Position numbers and translations under genes: made by a program. From NCBI RefSeq assembly GCF_015207825.1, contig NZ_JADEWC010000002.1:124001-188000 (forward strand): 64,000 bases of DNA. Direction: 5' to 3'. Every line of letters begins with the position of its first letter. The first letter of the stretch is position 1. This document shows positions 37,861-47,737 of the stretch, piece after piece. This DNA is from Cyanobacterium stanieri LEGE 03274 (lineage in GTDB: Bacteria > Cyanobacteriota > Cyanobacteriia > Cyanobacteriales > Cyanobacteriaceae). The notes below the pieces were generated by a model. That model did not search any database, was not told the origin of the DNA, and worked only from the letters and a program-made list of their open reading frames with translations.

Positions 37861-40136
37861 GATGATAAAATTCGCTCTAAATTTATTGTTAAATTATGTG
37901 GATTAATGTAAATATCCTCAAAACGACTATCGGGATAAAGAAAATTATTAAAACTTTTACTGCCCATAATTTCCCCTAAAATATAATGATATTCTAAATC
38001 AATAATATTACTAACTAACCAGTAACAAGGATATACATAATTAGGGGAAAAAATTTCTATTACCGTCGTTTTGGATTGACAAAAAACTAGATTACTTAAA
38101 CCACTACCATGGGGAGAAATGACAATTTCTGCTTGATTTAATAATTCTGCTTGTTGCTTGACAGAAAGTAATTCTAAATTGAAAATTTCAAAGTTATATT
38201 GTTTTAAAATATTGATAATTTCTTGTTCATTAATTAACCTTCTATTACTAGATTTTTCTCGACTAATATAAATTTTTTTATCAGGTGTTTTTTTATCTAA
38301 ATTATCACCTAATATTTTTGTACGTAAATATTGACAACTCCAAGGAGGCATCCAGGCGATCGCACTGGGAAAAGAAGGTACAATTAATTTATCAGCCTTA
38401 ATATGGGTAGGAAAAGAAAGAGGAAATATCTTCGAGGAAGGAATGCCAAACATTTCTAAAGTTTCCCGTTGAAATTGGCAACGATTATCCACCACCACAT
38501 AATCCACTTCATCCCAAGAAATAGAAGCCTTTTCCAGTAGATGAATACGAGGAAGAATATCAAATAACCAATGGAAATAGATATTGTTTAACAATCCTCC
38601 CAAAACAACTACCTTACCTTTAAGACGAGTGACAGGGGAAAGCAAAGAAGTTGTCAACAAGGAATGATAACGAGGATGTTTATCAGGATGATTAGGACTC
38701 AGGGCAGGAGATTCGGGAGAAATATCCCCTATCATATAGTTATCATCGCTGATAATGGCACTACTGCCCTCGTCTTCCCGTAACCAAAACCGTCCATTAT
38801 CTAAAATTGTCACAAAACTAGAGGGTAAGGGGAATTTGTGCGGAAAATAAAAACTAGGATGAATATTATTATCAAAACTATGGGGAGGTTTTAGGCTAAG
38901 TTGATTATCTCCATAAATTAACTGATAATTTCCTTTTTTCTTTGCCCATTGTTGGCTAGTTTCATAATATTTTTTAGCTTCATTTATGATTAAATTTTCA
39001 GGATGATTAACTTTTTTTGTTGAGCCATTGATTAAATTTTTAATCACATTTTTTATATATTCATTATCCGTATTACTTAATTGATTAAGATATTCTTTTA
39101 CTTTATCTTGATTATTTTGTTGATGGAGAATAAAGAATAAGTTATCCAGAATATTTTTAATTTCGTTTGTTGTTAATAAATTTTGGTTTGATAAATTATT
39201 TTGTTTAAGAACTAAATCATCCAATGCAATTTGATAGTAGATACTTGCTAAAGAGTATTTTTTTTGTGCAAATAATAAATGAGCAATAATAACAGTAAAT
39301 TCTGCTAAACTTTTGTTGAAAAATAAGTTATCAATTAGACGATAATTTAAAATGATACTTTGATCATTACTTTCTTTACTCCAATTAAGTAAGTTAGTAA
39401 ATATATCAAAATTATTCACTAAAATTTGCCAAGATTCTTTTGCTTTCTTTACATTTCCTTGCAATAAATAGATATAACCTAGTTCACCATAAATACGGTC
39501 ACTATAAGGATCAATATTTAAACATTGTTGATAATAATCAATAGCTAAATCTAATTGATGAGTAGCAGTATAACAAAAACCTAAATTGTACAAGATTTTA
39601 TTATCATTACTATAAAAATCAAGAGCTTTTAAATAATAACTAATGGCTTGATTATATTCTTTAACATACTGATATTGTTCTGCTATATTTAAATATAATT
39701 CTTTCCATTGAGCATTTATAGATAAACCATTTTTCCACACCTCCATAGCATCATCAAAATTGCCAGAGTATAGAAAACAATAACCAAGTTTAAGATAACC
39801 TTGGAAATACTCTGCATTAAATTCTAATACCTGTTGATAAATCAAAGAAGCAGTATTAAATTGATTATTTTTAAAATATAAATCACCTAATTCTTGAAGA
39901 TTATGAGCAACAATTACTAATTCTTCCTCATCCGCACACAAAAAACAATCTAGCCAAAGAGCGATCGCCCTTTCCTCGTCATCAGCTAACATATAGCTAA
40001 CCCCAGCATAAGCCAAAAATAAAGGATTAGAATCATTCACCGTCAATAAAGATTCTATATAAGCCTTTAATTGTTCATAATTATTTTGATAACAATAACT
40101 CTTTACCTGTGCCTTAACTTCTAACCAATTATCCAT
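37857..40136 (-). CDS. TPR protein fused to GT61-family glycosyltransferase
   Basis: 759 aa from ATG 40136 ([15 protein letters not shown]); a GTG 36 bp upstream falls in a probable terminator. Residues 1-270 are tetratricopeptide repeats (for example [25 protein letters not shown]). The C-terminal 330 residues match the DUF563/GT61 glycosyltransferase domain: [63 protein letters not shown] and [17 protein letters not shown]. It probably adds sugars to exopolysaccharide, LPS or protein; the acceptor is unknown. Confidence 0.87.
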   Translation of the reverse strand: MDNWLEVKAQVKSYCYQNNYEQLKAYIESLLTVNDSNPLFLAYAGVSYMLADDEERAIALWLDCFLCADEEELVIVAHNLQELGDLYFKNNQFNTASLIYQQVLEFNAEYFQGYLKLGYCFLYSGNFDDAMEVWKNGLSINAQWKELYLNIAEQYQYVKEYNQAISYYLKALDFYSNDNKILYNLGFCYTATHQLDLAIDYYQQCLNIDPYSDRIYGELGYIYLLQGNVKKAKESWQILVNNFDIFTNLLNWSKESNDQSIILNYRLIDNLFFNKSLAEFTVIIAHLLFAQKKYSLASIYYQIALDDLVLKQNNLSNQNLLTTNEIKNILDNLFFILHQQNNQDKVKEYLNQLSNTDNEYIKNVIKNLINGSTKKVNHPENLIINEAKKYYETSQQWAKKKGNYQLIYGDNQLSLKPPHSFDNNIHPSFYFPHKFPLPSSFVTILDNGRFWLREDEGSSAIISDDNYMIGDISPESPALSPNHPDKHPRYHSLLTTSLLSPVTRLKGKVVVLGGLLNNIYFHWLFDILPRIHLLEKASISWDEVDYVVVDNRCQFQRETLEMFGIPSSKIFPLSFPTHIKADKLIVPSFPSAIAWMPPWSCQYLRTKILGDNLDKKTPDKKIYISREKSSNRRLINEQEIINILKQYNFEIFNLELLSVKQQAELLNQAEIVISPHGSGLSNLVFCQSKTTVIEIFSPNYVYPCYWLVSNIIDLEYHYILGEIMGSKSFNNFLYPDSRFEDIYINPHNLTINLERILSS

Positions 40137-40160
40137 ACTATTCTTACAATAGGGGTTGCT

Positions 40161-40215
40161 AAAAAAAAGCACAAGCCACCCCTCCCCGACCGCTACGGGT
40201 CAAGAAAAGGTGGCT
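40161..40215 (-). terminator. Probable terminator of the thioredoxin gene
   Basis: On the minus strand AGCCACC (40215-40209) pairs with GGTGGCT (40180-40174). A GC-rich inner stem (CCCG...CGGG) lies between, and a run of eight T follows at 40168-40161. It lies about 200 bp after the thioredoxin gene and just before the glycosyltransferase start. Confidence 0.55.
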
Positions 40216-40417
40216 ATGTTTTATATAATTTTATTATAACATAACTAAGGCTAAATGACTACATTTTTGCTGTTTTTTTTGATAATTATGCTAGAAAATT
40301 ATTGATTTTTTAAAAAGCAGTAAAAAACTTCACTTAATAGCATAAATATTTCATAGATACATCCTGCTAAAAATACTAAGAAAATATATTAGCCTTAGTT
40401 AATTGAACCAGTAATTC

Positions 40418-40975
40418 TTAACCATGATCACGGGGATTATCTTGATTTCCTTCTATAATAGGATTAGCATTTTTCAGCTGAGAAGTTATCCCCTGAGAGT
40501 TCGCATAAGGGAGGGGATTATTATTAATTAAAGCTGTTAAATTTTTTTGAAAAATTGATAAAGGTTGTTCGCCAATGGTAGATGCGATCGCACTTCCGTC
40601 CTGATCAAGAAAAACAAAATGGGGAATACCATCCACCTGATACCGTAAAACCTCAGGAAGCCACTTCGTATTATCCACATTAAGCATCACAAAATTAATA
40701 TCATTGCCATACTCCTGCTTCAAAGTCGCCATATCCCCAGCCATGGCTTGGCAACTGGTACACCAATTGGCATAAAATTCCATCAAAGTGGGCTTACCAT
40801 TACTAACCGCCACCTCCAAAGGAGTAGAATTTTGTGCCTGTGCCTCCAAAGACTCAGAATTAGCGCTAGTTTGTAACCCTAATACCAAAGTAACACTAAG
40901 GGCGATCGCCACCAAAGCAATTACCAAATTTCGTAAACCATTAACCCCAACACCAGAAGAAGTATTTTCAGACAT
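40418..40975 (-). CDS. Membrane-anchored thioredoxin (TxlA/HCF164-like)
   Basis: 185 aa: one N-terminal membrane anchor (LVIALVAIALSVTLVLGL, about residues 17-34), then a thioredoxin fold with the redox motif WCTSC (near residue 71) and the cis-proline in VDGIPHFVFLD. This is the layout of cyanobacterial TxlA and plant HCF164, which pass reducing power across the thylakoid membrane for cytochrome assembly. A cytochrome b6f small subunit is encoded elsewhere in the window, but no link is visible. It is divergent from the NIL-ferredoxin gene (56 bp apart). Confidence 0.88.
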   Translation of the reverse strand: MSENTSSGVGVNGLRNLVIALVAIALSVTLVLGLQTSANSESLEAQAQNSTPLEVAVSNGKPTLMEFYANWCTSCQAMAGDMATLKQEYGNDINFVMLNVDNTKWLPEVLRYQVDGIPHFVFLDQDGSAIASTIGEQPLSIFQKNLTALINNNPLPYANSQGITSQLKNANPIIEGNQDNPRDHG

Positions 40976-41031
40976 AAATATAATTCCCTACACTATAAAT
41001 AGTTATTCAAAAACCATTATCCCTCAAACTC

Positions 41032-41436
41032 ATGAAAAAACGAGTAACCCTCACCTTTCCCCGTACCATGGTACAAATTCCCATCACCTATCGCCTTGCC
41101 AAAGAATTCAACATCGCAGCCAACATCATCCGCGCCCAAGTCGCCCCCAACCAAATCGGTAAATTAGTAGTAGAATTATTAGGAGACATAGATCAACTAG
41201 AAATAGCCATCGATTGGATGAAATCCCAAGACATCAAAGTTTCCTCCGCCACAGGAGAAATCATCATCGATGAAGAAATCTGCGTCCATTGTGGCTTATG
41301 TACAGGGGTATGCCCCACCGAATCCCTCACCCTCAATCCCAGTAGTTATAAACTACAATTTCGTCAACAAACCTGCATCGTCTGTGAGCAATGTATTCCC
41401 ACTTGCCCTGTCCAAGCTATCACCACTAATTTATAA
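41032..41436 (+). CDS. NIL-domain 2[4Fe-4S] ferredoxin
   Basis: 134 aa. The N-terminal NIL domain (KRVTLTFPRTMVQIPITYRLAKEFNIAANIIRAQV..., residues 3-75) is joined to a bacterial-type ferredoxin with two cluster motifs, CVHCGLCTGVCP (about 84-95) and CIVCEQCIPTCP (about 115-126). The fusion is common in cyanobacteria and methanogens. Its partner is not firmly known; NIL suggests binding of a sulfur amino acid or a related ligand, so a role in sulfur or homocysteine chemistry is plausible. Confidence 0.92.
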   Translation: MKKRVTLTFPRTMVQIPITYRLAKEFNIAANIIRAQVAPNQIGKLVVELLGDIDQLEIAIDWMKSQDIKVSSATGEIIIDEEICVHCGLCTGVCPTESLTLNPSSYKLQFRQQTCIVCEQCIPTCPVQAITTNL

Positions 41437-41480
41437 AGGTTTCAGGTATTAAGATGATGAAGACTATGGGTAATAATCAT

Positions 41481-41520
41481 TTAATATCAAGTCTGCTCGA
41501 TCACTTACAAATTAGCAGTA
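41481..41520 (+). repeat. 40-bp dispersed repeat, copy 1
   Basis: TTAATATCAAGTCTGCTCGA followed by tcacttacaaattagcagta. It matches 63963-64000 at about 34 of 38 positions. Here it directly precedes a REP-like element (41532-41580), so the two may form a composite unit. Confidence 0.65.
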
Positions 41521-41531
41521 TTAATATCTTA

Positions 41532-41580
41532 GTTCAATAAATTGAACGAACTACCATTAGCCGTGTAATTCATTACACGG
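41532..41580 (+). repeat. Solo bipartite REP-like element
   Basis: GTTCAATAAATTGAAC (41532-41547), a spacer ending TTAG, and the perfect hairpin CCGTGTAATTCATTACACGG (41561-41580). Nearly identical to 1226-1274 over 62 bp, including the flank to GCTGTGAA. Confidence 0.8.
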
Positions 41581-41766
41581 TGGGGCTGTGAAAATATTTG
41601 ATATAAATTGTTCATTATCAATTGTTTACACCCATGAAAGATTGCGATTTTTATCCCCAACTCAAATTATTTATTGAAACACTACCTCAAAAAGTACGGA
41701 AAACCTACATATATAAATACTTCAATCACCATAAAATAAAAACATAGCAACCACTGTCAAAACATT

Positions 41767-42075
41767 ATGAAATTTAACCTTTCTTCCCTATACACATGGT
41801 ACACCAACGGCATCCGTAACCCCCAATACCGTCTCTGGGTAATCCTTGGCACATTAGTATATCTCATTAGCCCCATCGACATTTCCCCCGACATCATCCC
41901 CATCGCAGGGCAAATTGATGATTTTGTCATTGTCTCCATCATGCTATCAGAAGTATCTCAACTACTCTTAGGGGCAATGAAAAACAAAAAACTAGACAAA
42001 GATAATATTGACAATGGAAATAGTGATAGTCAAGGAGAAACCGTAGAAGTAGAAGCCATCCCCCTCGACAAGTAA
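41767..42075 (+). CDS. DUF1232 (YkvA-like) membrane protein
   Basis: 102 aa. The motif YLISPIDISPDIIPIAGQIDD (about residues 32-52) defines the DUF1232/YkvA family. A hydrophobic stretch surrounds it, and the tail is charged (KNKKLDKDNIDNGNSD...). Function unknown; members are small membrane-associated proteins. It stands alone between REP-like and MITE-like elements. Confidence 0.88.
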   Translation: MKFNLSSLYTWYTNGIRNPQYRLWVILGTLVYLISPIDISPDIIPIAGQIDDFVIVSIMLSEVSQLLLGAMKNKKLDKDNIDNGNSDSQGETVEVEAIPLDK

Positions 42076-42086
42076 AAATCAATTAG

Positions 42087-42216
42087 GGCATTGCTGAGTA
42101 TGAAGCATTATTAAATTACAGTAAATATATAGTATTAAAACTATTATTACTATTGCCCATTGCCCATTACCTATTGCCAAACTCAACTAAAAATCATACC
42201 TTAATTCACCAACACC
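42087..42216 (-). repeat. MITE-like element, copy 3
   Basis: 130 bp from GGCATTGCTGAGTATGAAGC to CACCAACACC. On the minus strand it matches 25972-26100 almost base for base, differing by one extra heptamer (four GGYAATR units instead of three) and a 6-bp deletion near the right end. It begins 11 bp after the DUF1232 stop. Confidence 0.85.
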
Positions 42217-42232
42217 TAAATTAAGTTAAAAA

Positions 42233-42640
42233 TCAATCAAACAAAGATAACGGTAAATGTCCGTAAGTTCCTAGAATAGAATCATTAACATCAGAAAAAA
42301 TCGTTATTAATACCCCACGATATTCCCCAGAATAATCAGAAACCATGTGAGATAACTTTTCTCCATTAAACTTGATATAAATAGGCTCATCACCATCAAC
42401 CCCATGACGACGACTAATATCTAAAACATAGCCAAAAGCCTTGAGGTAACTTTGTAAGGCAGAAAAACCCTCATCATAACTCGATGCGCAAATACCCAAA
42501 TTACAATAATCCGCCTCATGGATAATCAACAAAAGAGATTTTTGCAACTCCACCTTTTCCGTTTCCGATGCGGGAATCTTTGTTTTAATACCACTATATT
42601 CCTTTAAAACCCTTAAAGCCGAAGCTACTTCAGAATTCAT
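42233..42640 (-). CDS. DUF1824 family protein
   Basis: 135 aa, soluble. The segments LLLIIHEADYCNLGICASSYDEGFSALQSYLKAFGY and GDEPIYIKFNGEKLSHMVSDYSGEYRGVLITIFS match DUF1824, a small cyanobacterial family of unknown role. It lies 50 bp downstream of perR on the same strand and could be co-transcribed with it. Confidence 0.87.
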   Translation of the reverse strand: MNSEVASALRVLKEYSGIKTKIPASETEKVELQKSLLLIIHEADYCNLGICASSYDEGFSALQSYLKAFGYVLDISRRHGVDGDEPIYIKFNGEKLSHMVSDYSGEYRGVLITIFSDVNDSILGTYGHLPLSLFD

Positions 42641-42690
42641 TTAATTACCCTTAAAAAAATTATTACTACAAATAAACCCCAAGCTAAATT

Positions 42691-43113
42691 TTAATCCTCA
42701 GCACAAGAATTACACTCCCCCTGCACAATTACCTCATAATGATCAACTTTTAGCCCTCGGCGCAACTTGTGAATGGACAAATTAGAAAAAGTTTCCCAAG
42801 GAATATCCTCGATTTTTCCACAACAGTTACAGCGAAAATGATGATGAGGAGAAACATTGGCATCGTATCTACATACCCCCTCTTGTAACAACACCTCACG
42901 AATTAACCCCACATCCCTCAGAGTTTGTAACGAAAGATATATTGTTGCTTGAGATAAAGTCGGTACGTCTTTATTTAAATCTGTCAAGATATTTTCTGCG
43001 GTGGGATGATCATTTCTACTCAACAGATTGGCATATACAGCATAGCGTTGGGGAGTCACCCTCAGCCCTTTTGCCTTTAGTACACTAATAATTTCATCTG
43101 CTTTTTTTCCCAT
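42691..43113 (-). CDS. perR: Fur-family peroxide regulator PerR
   Basis: 140 aa. N-terminal winged helix (GLRVTPQRYAVYANLLSRNDHPTAENILTDL), then a dimerisation domain with the metal-site cluster HHHFRCNCC (about residues 91-99) and a second CxxC near the C terminus (CNSC). Divergent placement next to a type II peroxiredoxin gene matches the PerR-peroxiredoxin pair known in Synechocystis, which identifies it among Fur paralogues. It is expected to repress until peroxide oxidises its metal site. Confidence 0.88.
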   Translation of the reverse strand: MGKKADEIISVLKAKGLRVTPQRYAVYANLLSRNDHPTAENILTDLNKDVPTLSQATIYLSLQTLRDVGLIREVLLQEGVCRYDANVSPHHHFRCNCCGKIEDIPWETFSNLSIHKLRRGLKVDHYEVIVQGECNSCAED

Positions 43114-43159
43114 GACAAAGTAAAAATAATCTTAGTCTTACACTACAAACTTACAGTCT

Positions 43160-43174
43160 AATTGATAATCAATT
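43160..43174. promoter_or_regulatory. Palindrome, candidate PerR/Fur operator
   Basis: AATTGATAATCAATT is a perfect 15-bp palindrome 47 bp from the perR start, in the shared control region with the peroxiredoxin gene. Its TGATAATCA core resembles Fur-family boxes. The assignment is inference. Confidence 0.5.
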
Positions 43175-43233
43175 TTTTAGTATTAATCAACTAGCCTTAA
43201 CTATACCTTAACAAAAATGAATAATTATTGTTG

Positions 43234-43262
43234 TTGACAAATTCCTAAATAAGAGTTATTCT
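43234..43262 (+). promoter_or_regulatory. Sigma70-type promoter of the peroxiredoxin gene
   Basis: TTGACA (43234-43239), a 17-bp spacer and TATTCT (43257-43262), giving a leader of about 75 nt before ATG 43346. A GTAGAGG ribosome site lies at about 43333-43339. Confidence 0.65.
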
Positions 43263-43345
43263 GAGATAGAAGCAAAAAGTTAAGTAGCTTCAACAATATT
43301 TTTAAAAACGTAAAGTTTTATTAACCATTATAGTAGAGGTAAAAC

Positions 43346-43918
43346 ATGGCTGTTATCGAACAAGTACCTAGTGTAGTATTCAAAACCCGTGTCCGTGATG
43401 AATCCGTAGAAGGACCTAACCCTTACCGTTGGGAAGACAAAACCACTGAAGATATTTTTGGCGGTAAAAAAGTAGTTGTTTTCTCCTTACCCGGAGCATT
43501 TACCCCTACTTGTTCTTCTAATCATCTTCCTCGCTACGAAGAATTATACGATGAGTTTAAAGCTCAAGGTGTTGATGAAGTAATTTGTGTATCTGTAAAC
43601 GATGCTTTCGTAATGTTCAAATGGGGTAGAGAAATCGGCGCTAAAAACGTATTCCTATTACCCGATGGAAACGCTGAATTCACCCGCAAAATGGGTATGT
43701 TAGTTGATAAATCTAACCTCGGATTCGGTTTGAGATCTTGGCGTTATTCTATGCTTGTTAACGACTGTAAGATCGAGAAAATCTTTGTAGAGCCTGGTTA
43801 TGAAGATAACTGTCCTACCGATCCTTTCGAGGTCTCTGATGCTGATACTATGTTAGCTTACCTCAAAGGAACTGCTCCTGCTGGAGTATGTGAACCCGTT
43901 AAGGAATTTGTAGGTTAA
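43346..43918 (+). CDS. Type II peroxiredoxin
   Basis: 190 aa. The Prx5/AhpE-like peroxidatic motif [19 protein letters not shown] (catalytic Cys near residue 56) is followed by [36 protein letters not shown] and [11 protein letters not shown]. It reduces hydrogen and alkyl peroxides using glutathione or thioredoxin. The codon pattern looks like that of a well-expressed gene, and it has a consensus promoter and a strong terminator of its own. Divergent PerR is the likely regulator. Confidence 0.95.
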   Translation: MAVIEQVPSVVFKTRVRDESVEGPNPYRWEDKTTEDIFGGKKVVVFSLPGAFTPTCSSNHLPRYEELYDEFKAQGVDEVICVSVNDAFVMFKWGREIGAKNVFLLPDGNAEFTRKMGMLVDKSNLGFGLRSWRYSMLVNDCKIEKIFVEPGYEDNCPTDPFEVSDADTMLAYLKGTAPAGVCEPVKEFVG

Positions 43919-43946
43919 TAATTAAAAAAAAATAATTTGATTTTTG

Positions 43947-43971
43947 GGGTGTATATTTACACCCTTTTTTT
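43947..43971 (+). terminator. Rho-independent terminator after peroxiredoxin
   Basis: GGGTGTA (43947-43953), loop TATT, TACACCC (43958-43964), then seven T (43965-43971), 29 bp after the stop codon. Confidence 0.9.
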
Positions 43972-44039
43972 GTGAGTGATACTTTTTTGGTATTGCTGAT
44001 TTTATGCTAAATCTGATTGATAAAACTTAGCATTACCCA

Positions 44040-44088
44040 CCGTGTAATGAATTACACGGCTACATAGATAACGTTCAATAAATTGAAC
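44040..44088 (-). repeat. Solo bipartite REP-like element
   Basis: Reverse orientation: CCGTGTAATGAATTACACGG (44040-44059) and GTTCAATAAATTGAAC (44073-44088). Read on the minus strand, the second hairpin is preceded by GTAG, the tetranucleotide typical of REP sequences. It is followed by short ACCTNAGACC-like repeats up to the end of glnN. Confidence 0.8.
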
Positions 44089-44133
44089 TAAAGATAAACC
44101 TAACACCTAAAACCTGGCACCTAAGACCTAAAA

Positions 44134-46308
44134 CTATTTAATAAACAACATTTCTTGATAGGTAGGTAAAGGCCATAATTCATCATCAACCTCACCTTCA
44201 AGGGCATCAGCATATTTGCGGACTTCATTCATCATGGGAAGAATGGTTTGGGCAAAATATTTCATATGGGCTTCGGTATCTGCGAAATCTTCTTTTCCTA
44301 GGGCTTCACTAAGTTTTTCAACTTCTATCATTAATTGATTAACCAAGGTGGCGATTTTTTCGATCGCAGTGGTATCCAATTTGATACCGACATTATTTAA
44401 ACTAGCCATGGTGCTAGTAAGTTTAGAAAGATAATTGATAGCAGCAGGATAAATAGTAGTTTTTGCCATGCTAACCACTAATTTTGCTTCCACCTCAAGG
44501 GAAAGAATATATTGCTCTGCATATACCTCAAAACGGCTTTCTAATTCCACAGGGGAAAGCACCCCCATGCGATCAAATAGCTCCTCAACCTCTTTATATC
44601 TGAGACTAGGTAAAGCATCAGCAGTGGTGGGTAAATTAGCCAAACCCCTTTCCTCTACGGCCATTTTATGCCATTCATCAGAATAACCATTACCACCAAA
44701 AACCACAGCCCCATGTTTTTCCATGATTTCTTGGAGAACTTTTTGGATAGCATCATTAAGCTCAGTACCTTGGTTTAACTCAGCCTCTAATTTTTCCGCA
44801 ATCCACTGTAAAGAATCGGCTAAGATGGTATTCATCGCCACCAAAGGACCTGCCACCGACTGACTAGAACCCACGGCCCTAAACTCGAAACGGTTACCAG
44901 TAAACGCAAAAGGAGAAGTTCTGTTGCGATCGCCCGGATCCTTAGGAATAACAGGTAAAGTATCAATACCAATATTCATGGTTTGAGCCAACTGAGAACC
45001 CTTGATTTCTCCCGTGCGAATTTGTTCAAAGACATCCTCCAACTGAGAACCAAGATAAACCGACATGATAGCAGGAGGAGCTTCATTAGCCCCTAAACGA
45101 TGGTCATTACTAGCCGTTGCCACCACCGCGCGCATCAAAGGCCCAAACTTATGAACCCCTCGGATAATTGCCCCACAGAAAAGGAGGAATTGAGCATTAC
45201 TATGGGGAGTATCACCAGGATCTAGTAAATTACCCTGAGTAGCATTACCCACAGACCAATTCACGTGCTTTCCAGAACCATTAATCCCAGCAAAAGGTTT
45301 TTCATGGAGCAAACACAAGAAACCATGTTTTTTGGCCATTTTTCTTAAAATGGTCATGGTTAACTGTTGATGATCCGTTGCCACGTTAGCACTTTCAAAG
45401 AAAGGCGCCAATTCAAACTGGCCAGGGGCCACCTCATTATGACGAGTTTTCGCGGGAATACCCAGACGATACATAGATTCTTCCACATCCTGCATAAAAA
45501 CCTGTACTCGCTCAGGGATAGCACCAAAATAATGATCGTCAAATTCCTGTCCCTTAGCCGAAGGTCTGCCAAATAAGGTTCTTCCTGCTAAAAGTAAATC
45601 AGGACGACTATGGGCGAAATTAGCATCAACCAAAAAGTATTCCTGCTCTGCTCCACAGCTAGAATTAATGGGGGCTATATCAGTATGTCCCAATAGTTCT
45701 AACACTTTACGAGCCGACTTGTTGAGGGCCGCATTAGAACGAAGCAGAGGAGTTTTTTTATCCAGAGCTTCCCCAGTCCAAGAAACAAATACCGTAGGAA
45801 TACAAAGGGTTACACCGTTATCCGTCTCCATCACATAGGCAGGGCTAGTCACATCCCAAGCGGTATATCCCCTAGCCTCAAAGGTAGAACGAATACCACC
45901 ATTAGGGAAAGACGAGCCGTCAGGTTCTCCTTTGACCAATACTTTTCCTGCAAACTCAGAAATTACCGAGCCGTCACCCTGTACGGACACAAAACCATCA
46001 TGTTTTTCAGCGGTGGAGTTGGTGAGGGGGTAAAATACATGGGCATAGTACAAGGCTTTTTTAGAAATTGCCCAATCCCTCATGGCCGTAGCTACCACAT
46101 CCGCAATGGAGAGATCGAGGGGTTCTCCTGTTTGGATGGTTTTTTGTAGGGATTTAAATACATCTTTAGGTAAACACTCCTGCATTTTGCTGAGGGTGAA
46201 TACATCTTTTGCCCACATTTCTTCCAATCTTTTGGGGCTATTAAAAGGTTTTACCTCTCTATTGGTGATTTGATAAATGGCTTGAACCCTTGATTGATTT
46301 CCACTCAT
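44134..46308 (-). CDS. glnN: Glutamine synthetase type III
   Basis: 724 aa, the length of GSIII. Seen: [23 protein letters not shown] in the N-terminal part, the ATP/glutamate site blocks [16 protein letters not shown]-like [32 protein letters not shown], and [20 protein letters not shown]. It makes glutamine from glutamate, ammonia and ATP. In cyanobacteria GlnN is usually induced under nitrogen starvation by NtcA, but I see no clear GTA-N8-TAC site upstream. The start ([14 protein letters not shown]) has no strong ribosome site. Confidence 0.96.
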   Translation of the reverse strand: MSGNQSRVQAIYQITNREVKPFNSPKRLEEMWAKDVFTLSKMQECLPKDVFKSLQKTIQTGEPLDLSIADVVATAMRDWAISKKALYYAHVFYPLTNSTAEKHDGFVSVQGDGSVISEFAGKVLVKGEPDGSSFPNGGIRSTFEARGYTAWDVTSPAYVMETDNGVTLCIPTVFVSWTGEALDKKTPLLRSNAALNKSARKVLELLGHTDIAPINSSCGAEQEYFLVDANFAHSRPDLLLAGRTLFGRPSAKGQEFDDHYFGAIPERVQVFMQDVEESMYRLGIPAKTRHNEVAPGQFELAPFFESANVATDHQQLTMTILRKMAKKHGFLCLLHEKPFAGINGSGKHVNWSVGNATQGNLLDPGDTPHSNAQFLLFCGAIIRGVHKFGPLMRAVVATASNDHRLGANEAPPAIMSVYLGSQLEDVFEQIRTGEIKGSQLAQTMNIGIDTLPVIPKDPGDRNRTSPFAFTGNRFEFRAVGSSQSVAGPLVAMNTILADSLQWIAEKLEAELNQGTELNDAIQKVLQEIMEKHGAVVFGGNGYSDEWHKMAVEERGLANLPTTADALPSLRYKEVEELFDRMGVLSPVELESRFEVYAEQYILSLEVEAKLVVSMAKTTIYPAAINYLSKLTSTMASLNNVGIKLDTTAIEKIATLVNQLMIEVEKLSEALGKEDFADTEAHMKYFAQTILPMMNEVRKYADALEGEVDDELWPLPTYQEMLFIK

Positions 46309-46363
46309 AGTCTTTTATTTGAAGGATAATCTTTCAGAATAATGATTATGTAATTTTCAAATA

Positions 46364-46376
46364 GTTCACAGTGAAC
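46364..46376. promoter_or_regulatory. Palindrome in the glnN/GST divergent region
   Basis: GTTCACAGTGAAC, a perfect 13-bp palindrome 56 bp upstream of glnN and about 105 bp upstream of the GST-like gene. It does not fit the NtcA consensus. It could be an operator for another dimeric regulator. A CCCATTA heptamer array follows at 46396-46432. Confidence 0.35.
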
Positions 46377-46481
46377 ACTTTTGTAACTTTTTATCTTTTA
46401 CCCATTACCCATTGCCCATTACCCATTACCCAAACAAAGGTTATATTTAATTTTAGACTTATTACTTTTATTGAGATACTA

Positions 46482-47681
46482 ATGGCGATCGCACCTTTAT
46501 CCTGGCAAGAACTAGAAAAATTAACGGACTATCATATCGATAAAATCAACGGACAAACCAACTCCCAAGCCACCCTCAGACTGTTTAACCACCAACAAGA
46601 AGCCATAAGAGTAACCCTCTATAGAGATAATCACGCCTGGTGTCCCTACTGTCAAAAAATATGGCTATGGCTAGAAGAAAAACAAATCCCCTACCGCATC
46701 AAAAAAGTAACCATGTTTTGCTATGGTCAAAAAGAACCATGGTATAAAGAAAAAGTTCCCTCAGGAATGCTTCCCGCCGTAGAATTAGACGGCAGAATAA
46801 TCACCGAAAGCGACGACATATTAATAGCCCTCGAACAAACCTTCGGCGTATTACAATTCGGCATGGAAGATAAAAAAGTCCTCCCCCTAAGAAAACTAGA
46901 AAGACTACTATTTAGGGCATGGTGTACATGGCTATGCTACCCCACCATTTTTCCCCAACAAGAAAACAACAACCGTCAACAATTTATTCAAGTCATTAAA
47001 AAAGTAGAACAAGCCCTCAGTCAAACCCCGAGCCCTTACTTTCTCCAAGACTTTAGCACCGCCGATGTAATTTTCACCCCCTACATAGAAAGAATGAATG
47101 CTAGTCTTTACTACTACAAAGGCTATTCACTAAGGGAAGAAAATCCCAATCTTTCCCGTTGGTTTGATGCCATGGAAACTCGCCCCACCTACCGAGGCAC
47201 TCAAAGCGACTTTCACACCCACGCCCATGACTTACCCCCTCAAATGGGAGGATGCTACAGTAATCGTGAACCCCAAACCCTCAAAAATCAACAAAGAGTT
47301 GATCAAGGAGACTGGTTTTTATTACCCGATGTGGCTTACCCTGAGCCTGAAAACTCAAGACAAGAAGCCCTCCACAGAGTTTTAAAACATCGTCACAACA
47401 TCATCGACATCAACCCTACCGATAATCAATTATTTGATCAAGCCCTACGTAGCGCCTTAACCTACATGATGACAAAAGAAGATTGTCCTCCCCCTAACCA
47501 ATCTGCCCTCGGGTTAAGATATTTACGGGATAGAATTAATGTGCCTCGGGATATGTCCATTTATGCAGGAAAAAGGCTCAGACAAGCCCTAGAATATACC
47601 GCTAGTTTAGATAGTAACATACAACCAGAACCTTTACCCATTCGTCATCGTCGGGATCAAAACCCCCTTAATTTTCGTTAG
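46482..47681 (+). CDS. Glutathione S-transferase-like protein
   Basis: 399 aa from ATG 46482 ([14 protein letters not shown]), placed here because the longer frame from 46371 would translate a heptamer repeat. An N-terminal thioredoxin-like GST domain has a glutaredoxin-type WCPYC motif (about residues 53-57) and the cis-proline block [24 protein letters not shown]. An all-helical GST C domain follows, then about 120 extra residues with conserved [39 protein letters not shown]. The extended form is typical of cyanobacteria and plastids; the substrate is unknown. Confidence 0.9.
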   Translation: MAIAPLSWQELEKLTDYHIDKINGQTNSQATLRLFNHQQEAIRVTLYRDNHAWCPYCQKIWLWLEEKQIPYRIKKVTMFCYGQKEPWYKEKVPSGMLPAVELDGRIITESDDILIALEQTFGVLQFGMEDKKVLPLRKLERLLFRAWCTWLCYPTIFPQQENNNRQQFIQVIKKVEQALSQTPSPYFLQDFSTADVIFTPYIERMNASLYYYKGYSLREENPNLSRWFDAMETRPTYRGTQSDFHTHAHDLPPQMGGCYSNREPQTLKNQQRVDQGDWFLLPDVAYPEPENSRQEALHRVLKHRHNIIDINPTDNQLFDQALRSALTYMMTKEDCPPPNQSALGLRYLRDRINVPRDMSIYAGKRLRQALEYTASLDSNIQPEPLPIRHRRDQNPLNFR

Positions 47682-47737
47682 GCTAGAGGAATAATTCATC
47701 ATTACAGCGCACACCCTCCATTAACTTTGAAATACTT

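Noticed and set aside
41634-41747. 37-codon ORF (MKDCDFYPQLKLFIETLP...) before the DUF1232 gene
   Set aside because: No ribosome site and no recognisable family, and it lies beside dispersed repeats; it could be a gene remnant but cannot be supported as coding.
46309-46400. NtcA-binding site upstream of glnN
   Set aside because: Expected from knowledge of cyanobacterial glnN regulation, but no GTA-N8-TAC is present at a suitable distance; only an unrelated palindrome GTTCACAGTGAAC is seen.
46371-46481. N-terminal extension of the GST-like protein
   Set aside because: The 37 extra residues are translated from a CCCATTA heptamer repeat found between genes elsewhere; the family start is ATG 46482. 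Similar extensions at 34520 (NIL), 36760 (cysA), 29837 (ATPase) and 40172 (glycosyltransferase) were trimmed for the same kind of reason.
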